Below are positions 33,555 to 42,514 of a stretch of 64,000 bases of DNA, in pieces (the stretch's first letter is position 1; every line of letters begins with the position of its first letter). The stretch is from Micromonospora sp. M71_S20 (GTDB taxonomy: Bacteria; Actinomycetota; Actinomycetes; Mycobacteriales; Micromonosporaceae), in the NCBI RefSeq assembly GCF_003664255.1, contig NZ_RCCV01000001.1:1736001-1800000 (forward strand), read 5' to 3'. A program made the translations under genes and the position numbers. The notes under the pieces were generated by a model. That model saw only the letters and a list, made by a program, of their open reading frames with translations, made no database searches and had not been told where the DNA came from.

Positions 33555-34136
33555 TCACGCCGACCGCGCCGCCACGACGTGGCAGCCCGCAAGGTGGTCG
33601 TCGACCATCCCCGTGGCCTGCATCAGCGCGTAGGCCGTGGTCGGGCCGACGAAGCGGAAGCCCCGCTTCTTGAGCGCCTTGGCCATCGCGGTGGACTCGG
33701 CGGTCAGCGCCGGCACCTCCGCGAACGACGTGGGTCGGGCCGGCCGGGGCGGCGGGGCGAAGGACCAGAGCAGCGCGGAGAGCCCCTCCGGAAGCTCCAG
33801 CGCCGCCCGGGCGTTGGCGACCGCCGCCTCGATCTTGGCCCGGTTGCGGACGATGCCGGCATCGCCGAGCAGGCGGGCGATGTCGTTGTCGCCGTAGCCG
33901 GCCACGGTCTCGATCCGGAACCCGTCGAAGGCCAGCCGGAACGCGGGACGTTTGCGGAGGATGGTCAGCCAGGACAGCCCCGACTGGAACGCCTCCAGCG
34001 TGAGCCGCTCGTAGAGCGCGTCGTCGCCGCGCAGGGGCCGGCCCCACTCGGTGTCGTGGTAGGCGGCGTAGTCGGGGGTGCTGTGCCCCCAGCCGCATCG
34101 CGGCAGCCCGTCGGCGCCGATCACCAGGTCAGTCAC
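33555..34136 (-). CDS. tag: DNA-3-methyladenine glycosylase I
   Basis: The 193-residue Tag protein has CGWGHSTPDYAAYHDTEWGR with Cys and His zinc ligands and the conserved HDTEWG, LEAFQSGLSWLTILRKRPAF, and GFRFVGPTTAYALMQATGMV with HLAGCH near the C-terminus, which supplies the other ligands. It excises 3-methyladenine from alkylated DNA. The order with the DivIVA-like and FolP2-like genes matches mycobacterial Rv1207-Rv1210. Confidence 0.95.
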   Translation of the reverse strand: MTDLVIGADGLPRCGWGHSTPDYAAYHDTEWGRPLRGDDALYERLTLEAFQSGLSWLTILRKRPAFRLAFDGFRIETVAGYGDNDIARLLGDAGIVRNRAKIEAAVANARAALELPEGLSALLWSFAPPPRPARPTSFAEVPALTAESTAMAKALKKRGFRFVGPTTAYALMQATGMVDDHLAGCHVVAARSA

Positions 34137-34227
34137 GCGTCCACGCTAGGGCACCGCCCCGACGGGCCCGTGGCCCGCGGTCCCGCGCCGCGCCCGCACG
34201 GCCGGGCCCGGTCCGACCGGGGTCGAC

Positions 34228-34266
34228 GACATCGGGGCGTCCCGGTCACGCCGTCACCCCGATGTC
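34228..34266. repeat. 10-bp inverted repeat upstream of tag, possible terminator
   Basis: gacatcgggg and ccccgatgtc pair perfectly across 19 bases. It lies after the SRPBCC gene stop (minus strand) and 90 bases before tag, so it may terminate the DivIVA-SRPBCC operon. Confidence 0.45.
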
Positions 34267-34331
34267 AGCGACGTCGAGTCGATCAGGCCAGGTCGCCCCA
34301 CGGGGCAGGCGCACGATCCCCGGCCGCCCGG

Positions 34332-34829
34332 TCAGGGGAGCCGGCCCTGTTCCACCAGCCGACCGAACTTCCTCAACGCCTGGCTCAGGCTGAACTTGGA
34401 CCCGGGCCAGAGCACCGGCCAGGCCACCCGGCCCGCCGGCCCGCCGGGCAGGTGGAACCACTCGTGCCAGACCACCTGGGTGCGGTCCCGCTCCAACGGC
34501 GTGCAGCGGAGCACGCCGGGGCCCCGCAGCAGCTTTCCGCAGTGCACGACGCCCACCTCGTAGGGCGCGTCCACCCGGACCACCCGCATCTCGTCGCGCA
34601 GCACGGCGGGGCCGAACGCCGTGACCGCCTCGATCAGGCTGCCCTCGCCGCCGTCGCCCTCGACCACCCGGACGGTGGTGAAGGGGATCCAGTCCGACTG
34701 CCGCTCCCAGGCGGTCAGCGCCGCGAAGACCCGCTCCGCCGGCGCGTCGACGATCACCGTGGCGGTGACCTCGCCCGCGCCGGGCTGCGCCACGTCGCGC
34801 AGGTCGTCGCCGGATTCCGGTCCGGTCAC
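34332..34829 (-). CDS. SRPBCC (START/Bet v1-like) protein
   Basis: The 165-residue protein is a single SRPBCC domain: VTATVIVDAPAERVFAALTA, WERQSDWIPFTTVRVVEGDG, and TPLERDRTQVVWHEWFHLPG. It is the kind annotated as polyketide cyclase/dehydrase in actinobacteria, but most copies bind an unknown hydrophobic ligand. GTG 34829 overlaps the stop of the DivIVA-like gene (gtga), showing translational coupling. No polyketide genes are nearby, so I infer a lipid-binding or cell-envelope role. Confidence 0.82.
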   Translation of the reverse strand: MTGPESGDDLRDVAQPGAGEVTATVIVDAPAERVFAALTAWERQSDWIPFTTVRVVEGDGGEGSLIEAVTAFGPAVLRDEMRVVRVDAPYEVGVVHCGKLLRGPGVLRCTPLERDRTQVVWHEWFHLPGGPAGRVAWPVLWPGSKFSLSQALRKFGRLVEQGRLP

Positions 34830-35638
34830 TTCGACTCCGACCCGACCACCGGGTCGGGGCTGGTCGCGTCGCCCGCCGGCCGCGTCGTGCCGTCGCCCGC
34901 CCCGGCCCGGTCCACGGCGGCGTCGCCCCCGTCGGTCCGGTCGACGGCGGCGGCGTCCTCGCCGGTCCGGTCCACGGTGGCGGCGTCCACGGTGGCGTCC
35001 TGCTCGCCGGCCCGGTCGACGGCGGCGTCGTCCTCGCCGGTCCGGTCCGCGGCGCGGTCGGCAGCACGGTCGGCGCCGGTCCAGTCGGTGGCCCGGTCGG
35101 CGCCGGGGTGCGTGGCGGCTGCGGAGCCGGCCGGCGGCGCGTCCTTGGCCGCCGAGGCGACGGTCGGGCCCGCGAACGCGGGGATCGGCTCGACGACCAC
35201 GTCGGTGTCCCCCGGTGCGTCCGCCCGGTCGGCCCCGACCGGCACCGTCCCCCGGGCCTGCGGCGACGGCTCGGCGGCGGCGGCCGCCTGCTCCCGCGCC
35301 CGGCGCAGGGCGTCGGCATCCGCCGTCCGCCCCTCGCGCAGCGCGGCGACCTCCGCCTCCAGCACGCCGATCAGCTCGGACTTGTAGCCGATGTCGTAGG
35401 CCGCCCGGCGCATCGCGTGGTCGACCTGGGCCATGCGGTAGCCCCGCAGCGCGGTGTCGAACCGGACCTCGCCCACGTCGGACTCGGCGAGCGGGCGGGC
35501 CGCCGGCAACGGCACGGCCCGTCCGTCCGGCTCGGCCGGCACCAGGCCGGGATCCCGGCCGGAGACCAGCACCGTCACCCCGAACACGACCGCCGCGACG
35601 GTCAACGCCACGACCAGCAGGAGCAGAACCTGACCCAT
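34826..35638 (-). CDS. DivIVA-domain membrane protein with repetitive acidic tail, Rv1209-like
   Basis: The 270-residue protein starts with one membrane helix (VLLLLVVALTVAAVVFGVTV), then a short DivIVA-like segment (VGEVRFDTALRGYRMAQVDH and AMRRAAYDIGYKSELIGVLE) and a coiled coil. Residues 180-255 are low-complexity with repeated VDRTGED/VDRAGEQ units and many Asp residues. DivIVA domains mark polar growth sites in actinobacteria. The position next to folP2-like and tag corresponds to Rv1209. The repeat number is likely variable between strains. Confidence 0.82.
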   Translation of the reverse strand: MGQVLLLLVVALTVAAVVFGVTVLVSGRDPGLVPAEPDGRAVPLPAARPLAESDVGEVRFDTALRGYRMAQVDHAMRRAAYDIGYKSELIGVLEAEVAALREGRTADADALRRAREQAAAAAEPSPQARGTVPVGADRADAPGDTDVVVEPIPAFAGPTVASAAKDAPPAGSAAATHPGADRATDWTGADRAADRAADRTGEDDAAVDRAGEQDATVDAATVDRTGEDAAAVDRTDGGDAAVDRAGAGDGTTRPAGDATSPDPVVGSESK

Positions 35639-35838
35639 GCACAGATCGTGGCATGTCGAACCGCCGGGAGCGACCCCGCCACCCGCCGCGTCCCGGATCC
35701 GTACCGAAGGACTCCGCCCGACGCACCGGTCCGGGAGGCGGCGACGGCGGACCGGCGGGGCCCCACCCGGGCGGACCGGCTAGCGTCGTCATCGGCCGCC
35801 GGCGGGGACGGGTCGGCGGCGGACCTTCAGGAGGCGGC

Positions 35839-36708
35839 ATGGCGGGGGCGCTTCGGCTCGGTGGGCGCACGTTCGGCCCGGACGAGCTGGTGGTGATGGC
35901 GATCGTCAACCGCACGCCGGACTCGTTCTTCGACCGGGGCGCGACCTTCGCCCAGGACAGCGCGTTGCGCGCCGTGGAGCGGGCGGTCGAGGAGGGCGCC
36001 GAGATCATCGACATCGGCGGGGTCAAGGCCGGTCCGGGCGCCGAGGTCGACGTGGCCGAGGAGATCCGTCGCACGGTCGAGACCATCGCCGCCGTCCGGG
36101 CCGCCTTCCCCGACGTGGTGATCTCGATCGACACCTGGCGGGCCGAGGTGGCGGTGGAGGCGGTCGCGGCGGGGGCCGACCTGCTCAACGACACCTGGTC
36201 CGGCGCCGACCCGGCACTGGCCCAGGTGGCGGCGCGAACGGGTGCCGGCCTGGTCTGCTCGCACGCCGGCGGCCTGGCGCCCCGGACCCGCCCGCACCGC
36301 GCGGCCTTCGCCGACGTGGTCGCCGACGTGCTCACGACGGTGACCGGGCTCGCCGAACGCGCGGTCGCGCTGGGCGTACGCGCCGACGGGATCCTGATCG
36401 ACCCCGCGCACGACTTCGGCAAGAACACCCGCCACTCGTTGGAGATCACCCGCCGGCTCGGCGAGCTCTCCGGCACCGGCTGGCCGCTGCTGGTGGCCCT
36501 GTCGAACAAGGATTTCATCGGCGAGACGCTGGACCTGCCGGTGGCCGAGCGGCTGGAGGGGACGCTCGCGGCCACCGCGGTCTCGGCCTGGCTGGGCGCC
36601 CGGGTGTTCCGCGCGCACCAGGTCCGCCCCACCCGGCGGGTGCTCGACATGGTCGCCTCGATCCGGGGCGACCGCCCGCCGACGCTGACCCGGCGCGGCC
36701 TCGCCTGA
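35839..36708 (+). CDS. FolP2-type dihydropteroate synthase homologue
   Basis: The 289-residue pterin-binding barrel has VMAIVNRTPDSFFDRGATFA, IIDIGGVKAGPGAEVDVAEE, VVISIDTWRAEVAVEAVAAG, LLNDTWSGADPALAQ and ILIDPAHDFGKNTRHSLEIT. The segments IGGVKAGPG and DPAHDFGKNT match M. tuberculosis FolP2 (Rv1207) as I remember it, rather than canonical FolP1 (ESTRPG-type loop). FolP2 paralogues are not proven dihydropteroate synthases, so the generic folate label may mislead. ATG 35839 has aggagg upstream. In mycobacteria gpgS follows; it is absent here. Confidence 0.88.
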   Translation: MAGALRLGGRTFGPDELVVMAIVNRTPDSFFDRGATFAQDSALRAVERAVEEGAEIIDIGGVKAGPGAEVDVAEEIRRTVETIAAVRAAFPDVVISIDTWRAEVAVEAVAAGADLLNDTWSGADPALAQVAARTGAGLVCSHAGGLAPRTRPHRAAFADVVADVLTTVTGLAERAVALGVRADGILIDPAHDFGKNTRHSLEITRRLGELSGTGWPLLVALSNKDFIGETLDLPVAERLEGTLAATAVSAWLGARVFRAHQVRPTRRVLDMVASIRGDRPPTLTRRGLA

Positions 36709-36755
36709 CCGTCGCCGGGCGGGACGGCGGGGCGACCGTCGGCCGCCCGGGGCCG

Positions 36756-37133
36756 TCAGGACCAGCGCAGGATGTTCTTCCGCCAGGCGTAGAGGATGCC
36801 GAGCGCCAGCACCGCGACGAAGACCGCCATCTCCACGACCGTGACCATGCCGAATCCCGGCCGGTCGAAGACGACCGCCCAGGGGAAGAGGAACACCGAC
36901 TCCACGGCGAACAGCACGTAGAGGTACGCGTACACGTAGTAACGGATCTGCATCTGCGCCCAGTCGGCGCCGACCGGGTCGAGGCCGCACTCGTAGCTGG
37001 TGCGCTTGCCGAAGGGATCCGCCGGACGGGCAGGACGTAACACCCGGTTGGCCGAGAACGCCGTAACGAAGAAGAGGACGCTGGCGAGCAGCAGCAGCCC
37101 GAGCGTCGCGTACGAGCCCAGGTAACCGGTCAC
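36756..37133 (-). CDS. nuoA: NADH-quinone oxidoreductase subunit A (orphan)
   Basis: The 125-residue protein has three membrane helices and the NuoA signature: KRTSYECGLDPVGADWAQMQ, RYYVYAYLYVLFAVESVFLF, PWAVVFDRPGFG. NuoA is part of the membrane arm of complex I. No other nuo gene appears within the window on this strand. In other actinobacteria a second partial nuo set lies near korAB, and korAB is 2 kb away here. It may therefore belong to a ferredoxin-linked, partial complex I encoded elsewhere. It starts at ATG 37133. Confidence 0.92.
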   Translation of the reverse strand: MTGYLGSYATLGLLLLASVLFFVTAFSANRVLRPARPADPFGKRTSYECGLDPVGADWAQMQIRYYVYAYLYVLFAVESVFLFPWAVVFDRPGFGMVTVVEMAVFVAVLALGILYAWRKNILRWS

Positions 37134-37264
37134 GGTCGCTGAGCCTACCGCTCCTCGTCGCCGCCCGGGTCGAACCCGTTACGGATTCGTTTCCCCGCGG
37201 GACTAGTGCCCTCTGGCAACAATTGTCGAATATTGGGATCTCACTCATCGTCACCGGAGGACAG

Positions 37265-38674
37265 ATGGCTCGCGTGGACGTACGGCCCGGCCGGCGGGCG
37301 CGTGACCGACGCGCCGTGCCCCTGCTGGCGATCGGTCTCGCGGTCGGACTGACCGTCGCCGCGGTGCCGGGCTGGGCGACCGCCGCCCCGACCGCCGCCC
37401 GGGCCGCCTCCCCCACGACCGAGCCGGCCGGCGAGCCGGGCGGGGACCCGCCCACGGCGGATCCGACGGACACGGCTCCGGTGCCCACCGAGGCGCCCTC
37501 GACCACCGCGCCACCGCCGGAGACCACGCCACCGGCCGCGACGACCGAGCCGGCCCCGACGACCACGGCCCCGGAGCAGCCGGCGCCGACCACCGCCGCG
37601 CCGACCACCGCCGCGCCGCCCCCGGCGCCGTCGGTGCCGCCGGTCCGGCCCTCCGCGCCCGCCGCCACCCCGCCGGCGCCCCTGGCCGGCGTCAGCGTCA
37701 CGACCGACGACATCACCCTGACCGCCGCGTACTGGAACGCGCCGAGCACGGTGACCACGCTGCGGGTGACCGTCACGAACACGGGCGCCACGCCCGCCCG
37801 GATCGGGCTGGCCTACACGCTCCCGGCCGGGCTGACCGACGCCGGCACCGGGGGCTGCGCCCCGGTCGGCGGCGGGACGCACCGTTGCGGCGAGTGGGCG
37901 AGCGCGCCCGGCGCCCGGTTCAGCACCCTGCTCCGGGTACGCGTCGACGGCGACGCCTGGAAGCGGATGCCGCTCAGCGGCTCCGTCCGGGTCACCGCGA
38001 CCGCGCCCGGCGTGCCCGGTGCGGTGGGCGACGACGAGGGCTTCGCGGTGCTCTTCCCGCCCGGCCCGCCGGTGCCGGGGATCAGGCTGGACGCCGACGC
38101 GGTCTCCTTCGACATCAGTGGCGGGTCGAGCGGGCTCGACGTGCGCCTGGGCAACACCGGGAGGGTGGACGCCGAGGGCCGGATCGAGGTGGTCCTGCCG
38201 GCCGGGGTGATCGTGCCGACGCCCCCGGCCGGCTGCACCACGGTCGACCCCACCCGTACGCGCTGCGAGCTGGGCACCCTCGCCGCCGGCCGGACCGCGC
38301 AGCTGCGGCTGCCGGTCTCCGCGACCCCCGAGGCCCAGCGGCAGGCCCCGCTGGCCGGCGCGGTGCTCGGGCAGCTGGACCCGCGCAGCGGCCGGGCCCG
38401 GCAGGTGCAGATGAGCTTCCGGATCACCGCCGCCGCCGCGCTGGCGACCCCGGTGGCCTCGCCGCCCGCGCCGACCGGGTCGCAGGGCGTGCTCGCCGCC
38501 GACGCCCCGGCCGTCAGCGGCGACGGCGGGGGCGGCTCGGTCCGGCGGACGGCGATCCTGCTGATCGTGATCTCCACGCTGCTGGTGGTGTTCGCCCTCA
38601 CGCTGGCGACCACCTCCCTGCGGCGGCGGATGACCGCCCCGGCGGCCGGACCGTCCACGGCACCGACCGAGTGA
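37265..38674 (+). CDS. Secreted, membrane-anchored Pro/Thr-rich protein with CARDB/DUF11-like domains
   Basis: The 469-residue protein begins with a twin-Arg-containing signal-like N-terminus (VDVRPGRRARDRRAVPLLAI, hydrophobic to about residue 38). Residues 45-140 are Pro/Thr/Ala-rich. Two Ig-like (CARDB/DUF11) domains follow (about 145-270, VTTLRVTVTNTGATPARIGL; 275-390, IRLDADAVSFDISGGSSGLD). A C-terminal helix (ILLIVISTLLVVFALTLATT) anchors it, ending in a short cytosolic tail. It is probably a cell-surface protein. ATG 37265 is preceded by ggagga at an ideal distance. Confidence 0.72.
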   Translation: MARVDVRPGRRARDRRAVPLLAIGLAVGLTVAAVPGWATAAPTAARAASPTTEPAGEPGGDPPTADPTDTAPVPTEAPSTTAPPPETTPPAATTEPAPTTTAPEQPAPTTAAPTTAAPPPAPSVPPVRPSAPAATPPAPLAGVSVTTDDITLTAAYWNAPSTVTTLRVTVTNTGATPARIGLAYTLPAGLTDAGTGGCAPVGGGTHRCGEWASAPGARFSTLLRVRVDGDAWKRMPLSGSVRVTATAPGVPGAVGDDEGFAVLFPPGPPVPGIRLDADAVSFDISGGSSGLDVRLGNTGRVDAEGRIEVVLPAGVIVPTPPAGCTTVDPTRTRCELGTLAAGRTAQLRLPVSATPEAQRQAPLAGAVLGQLDPRSGRARQVQMSFRITAAAALATPVASPPAPTGSQGVLAADAPAVSGDGGGGSVRRTAILLIVISTLLVVFALTLATTSLRRRMTAPAAGPSTAPTE

Positions 38675-38691
38675 CCCGGCCCGCCCGGGGG

Positions 38692-38713
38692 CGCCGGCCC
38701 GACCGGGCCGGCG
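38692..38713 (+). terminator. Terminator after the surface-protein gene
   Basis: cgccggccc and gggccggcg pair perfectly around a four-base loop, 18 bases after the stop. Confidence 0.6.
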
Positions 38714-38911
38714 TCCCGCCCGCCCCCGCTACCGGTGATCTGGATTACGGCGACGGGACGGAAACACCTCAAACCGGGGTGGAATCTCGCTGGATCCCAT
38801 CCCACAGGGCGGCCTCCGAGAATGTTGGGGCGGCGATTCGACGTAGGCTCTCAGGTGAGGTAACTACAGCGGACCGGGCCCGCCTCGGCGGGTCTGGTGC
38901 AGCGGTGCGTC

Positions 38912-38918
38912 AAGGAGG
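38912..38918 (+). promoter_or_regulatory. Consensus ribosome binding site for a 25-codon ORF before korA
   Basis: aaggagg is one of the strongest Shine-Dalgarno matches in the window, four bases before GTG 38923. It does not serve korA directly, whose GTG lies 78 bases away. Confidence 0.65.
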
Positions 38919-38922
38919 TCAC

Positions 38923-39000
38923 GTGGCCGGGCAAGGCGAGGTCACCATCACGTTCAGCCGCCCGCGCGACCGCGCCCAGCGAAGCGAGGTGCAGGCGTGA
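38923..39000 (+). CDS. Short coupled ORF upstream of korA (25 residues)
   Basis: GTG 38923 follows a consensus aaggagg. The ORF encodes a basic 25-residue peptide that begins MAGQGEVTITFSRPRDR and ends with a stop overlapping the korA start (gtga at 38997). It is either a translational-coupling leader for korA or a small protein. I recognise no family. Its strong ribosome site and exact overlap argue against chance, but there is no other support. Confidence 0.45.
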   Translation: MAGQGEVTITFSRPRDRAQRSEVQA

Positions 39001-40836
39001 CCAAGCAGATCCGTCAACTGGACCGGGTGGTCATCCGGTTCGCCGGTGACTCCGGCGACGGCATGCAGCTCACCGGCGACCGGTTCACCTCGGAGACGGC
39101 GCAGCTGGGCAACGACATCTCCACGTTGCCGAACTTCCCGGCGGAGATCCGGGCTCCCGCCGGCACCCTGCCGGGCGTGTCGAGCTTCCAGGTGCACTTC
39201 GCCGACTACGACATCCTGACCCCCGGCGACTCGCCGAACGTGCTGGTGGCGATGAACCCGGCGGCGCTCAAGGCGAACCTCGCCGACCTGCCGCGGGGCG
39301 CGGACATCATCGTCAACACCGACGAGTTCACCAAGCGCAACCTGGCCAAGGTCGGCTACCAGTCGAACCCGCTGGAGGACGACTCCCTCGCCGGCTACGT
39401 GGTGCACCCGGTGGCGCTGACCTCGATGACGGTCGGCGCGCTCGCCGAGCAGGCGGTGTCCAAGAAGGATGCCGAGCGGGCCAAGAACATGTTCGCCCTC
39501 GGCCTGCTCTCCTGGATGTACAACCGGCCCTATGAGTCGACCCTGCGCTTCCTGGAGCGCAAGTTCGCCGCGCGCCCCGAGCTGGTCGCGGCGAACGTCG
39601 CGGCGTTCCGGGCCGGCTGGAACTTCGGCGAGACCACCGAGGACTTCGCGGTCCGCTACGAGGTCAAGCCGGCGAAGATGCGGCCGGGCACCTACCGCAA
39701 CATCACCGGCAACGCGGCCCTGTCGCTCGGCCTGGTGGCCGCCGGCGTCCGCTCCGGGCTGCCGGTCTTCCTGGGCGCCTACCCGATCACCCCGGCGTCG
39801 GACATCCTGCACGAGCTGAGCAAGCACAAGCGCTTCGGCGTGCTCACCATGCAGGCCGAGGACGAGATCGCCGCGGTCGGCGCGGCGTTGGGCGCGTCGT
39901 ACGGCGGCTCACTCGGCGTCACCACCACCAGCGGCCCGGGCGTGGCGCTCAAGAGCGAGACGATCTCCCTCGCGGTGGCGCTGGAGCTGCCGCTGGTCAT
40001 CGTCGACGTGCAGCGGGCCGGTCCCTCCACGGGCATGCCCACCAAGACCGAGCAGGCCGACCTCAACATGGCGCTCTACGGCCGCCACGGCGAGGCCCCG
40101 GTCGCGGTGATCGCGCCGAAGTCGCCGGCGGACTGCTTCCACGCGGCCATCGAGGCGGCCCGGATCGCGCTGACCTACCGCACGCCGGTCATCCTGCTGT
40201 CCGACAACTACGTCGCCAACGGTTCCGAGCCGTGGCTGCTGCCCGACGTCGAGTCGCTGCCCGACCTGCGGGTCGAGTTCGCGACGAAGCCCAACGGCGA
40301 CGACGGCACCACGTTCCTGCCCTACCTGCGCGACCCGCAGACCCTGGCCCGGCCGTGGGCCGTCCCGGGCACCGCCGGGCTGGAGCACCGCATCGGCGGC
40401 CTGGAGAAGGCCGACAAGACCGGCGACATCTCGTACGACCCGGCGAACCACGACTTCATGGTGCGCACCCGGGCGGCCCGGATCGAGACCATCCCGGTGC
40501 CGGACGTCGAGGTCGAGGACCCGGACGGCGACGCCCGGGTGCTGGTGCTCGGCTGGGGCTCCACGTACGGGCCGATCGGCGCGGCGTGCCGGGGCCTGCG
40601 CCAGCGGGGCCACGCCATCGCGCAGGCGCACCTGCGGCACCTCGCCCCGATGCCGGCCAACCTCGGCACGGTGCTGCGCTCCTACGACCGCGTGGTCGTC
40701 CCCGAGATGAACCTCGGCCAGCTCGCCCACGTGATCCGGGCGAAGTACCTGGTCGACGCGATCGGCTACAACCAGGTCCGCGGCCTGCCGTTCACCGCCG
40801 CCGAGCTGGAGACGATGCTGGAAGAGGTCCTGAAGA

Positions 40837-40844
<8 letters not shown>
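38997..40844 (+). CDS. korA: 2-oxoacid:ferredoxin oxidoreductase, fused gamma-alpha subunit
   Basis: In the 615-residue protein, residues 10-195 form the gamma domain (VVIRFAGDSGDGMQLTGDRF, PAEIRAPAGTLPGVSSFQVH) and residues about 220-600 the alpha domain (NAALSLGLVAAGVRSGLPVF, TMQAEDEIAAVGAALGASYG, TTTSGPGVALKSETISLAVA). With KorB it oxidatively decarboxylates 2-oxoglutarate (or another 2-oxoacid) to the acyl-CoA, reducing ferredoxin. It is a TPP enzyme common in actinobacteria that lack or bypass the classical dehydrogenase complex. It overlaps the short leader ORF at the front and korB at the back. Confidence 0.93.
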
Positions 40845-41871
<1,027 letters not shown>

Positions 41872-41937
41872 CCGACGCGGCCGGCCGCCCCTCAGCGGGA
41901 GCCGGGCAGGCGCACCGCCGCGTTGCCGGAACGACAG

Positions 41938-41973
41938 GAGGGCCCGCAACCCGATCCCGGGTTGCGGGCCCTC
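41938..41973 (+). terminator. Perfect 15-bp terminator after korAB
   Basis: gagggcccgcaaccc and gggttgcgggccctc pair perfectly across a six-base loop, followed by ccccc. It lies 67 bases after the korB stop. Confidence 0.8.
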
Positions 41974-42514
41974 CCCCTATGGAACACGCGCACCCACCTG
42001 CGCAAACCGCCGACACCTGACCCGCCTCCGCCGACACCCCCGGATTGGCTACCGTAAGTAACAGAACCCGCCCCTCCGCCAGCTACTACGATGAGTGACG
42101 GTCTCGTCGGCGCGTAAGGGCGGGGTGCTCGCCACCCTTGACGCCGAAAGCTCGTGAACCAGCGTCTTCAGCGTGACGCACCCTCGGGAGCGACTGAGTC
42201 CCGCGCGCCCTTTGCTCTGCATCCTTATACGCAACAGGCACCCGCGGTTACTGGTGCGCATGAGGATGCAGAGCAAAGCGTCCGGAGGACATGGGGCGGG
42301 GACCTACGGATCGAACACTGAGCGTAACCATGCAGCCCGGCGGGCGCGCTGCTCATGGTGCTCGGCGTCCCGGTGTGCCGCACCAGGCGTGCGCCGGGCC
42401 CGACGCACGGGAGACCCGCAGCCGACACCTGCGCCGGCGAGGCATCGCACCGGCACCGGCACACCGGCACGGCACCGGCACCGGCCCCCCGCCCGAGTCA
42501 GGGCGGGCCGCCGG
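41974..42514. other. Intergenic stretch with palindromic element
   Basis: This gene-free stretch of about 540 bases lies between the korAB terminator and the convergent end of the potassium channel gene. It holds a 69-bp palindromic element at 42210-42278, described separately, and repetitive caccggcaccggc-type sequence at 42445-42490. A frame opens at ATG 42291 behind ggagga and runs on over the antisense of the channel gene, but its codon use is not convincing. I see no tRNA. Confidence 0.5.
42210..42278. repeat. 69-bp imperfect palindrome with 16-bp perfect arms
   Basis: ctttgctctgcatcct at 42210 and aggatgcagagcaaag at 42263 are exact reverse complements. The pairing extends inward with tatacgca against tgcgcatg, allowing mismatches that would be G-U in RNA. 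The whole resembles a mobile palindromic element or a stable hairpin, and it stands far from any start codon. Confidence 0.7.

Noticed and set aside
41974..42300. tRNA or other classical structural RNA gene
   Set aside because: No T-loop sequence, anticodon arm or CCA end is visible; only the palindromic element stands out.
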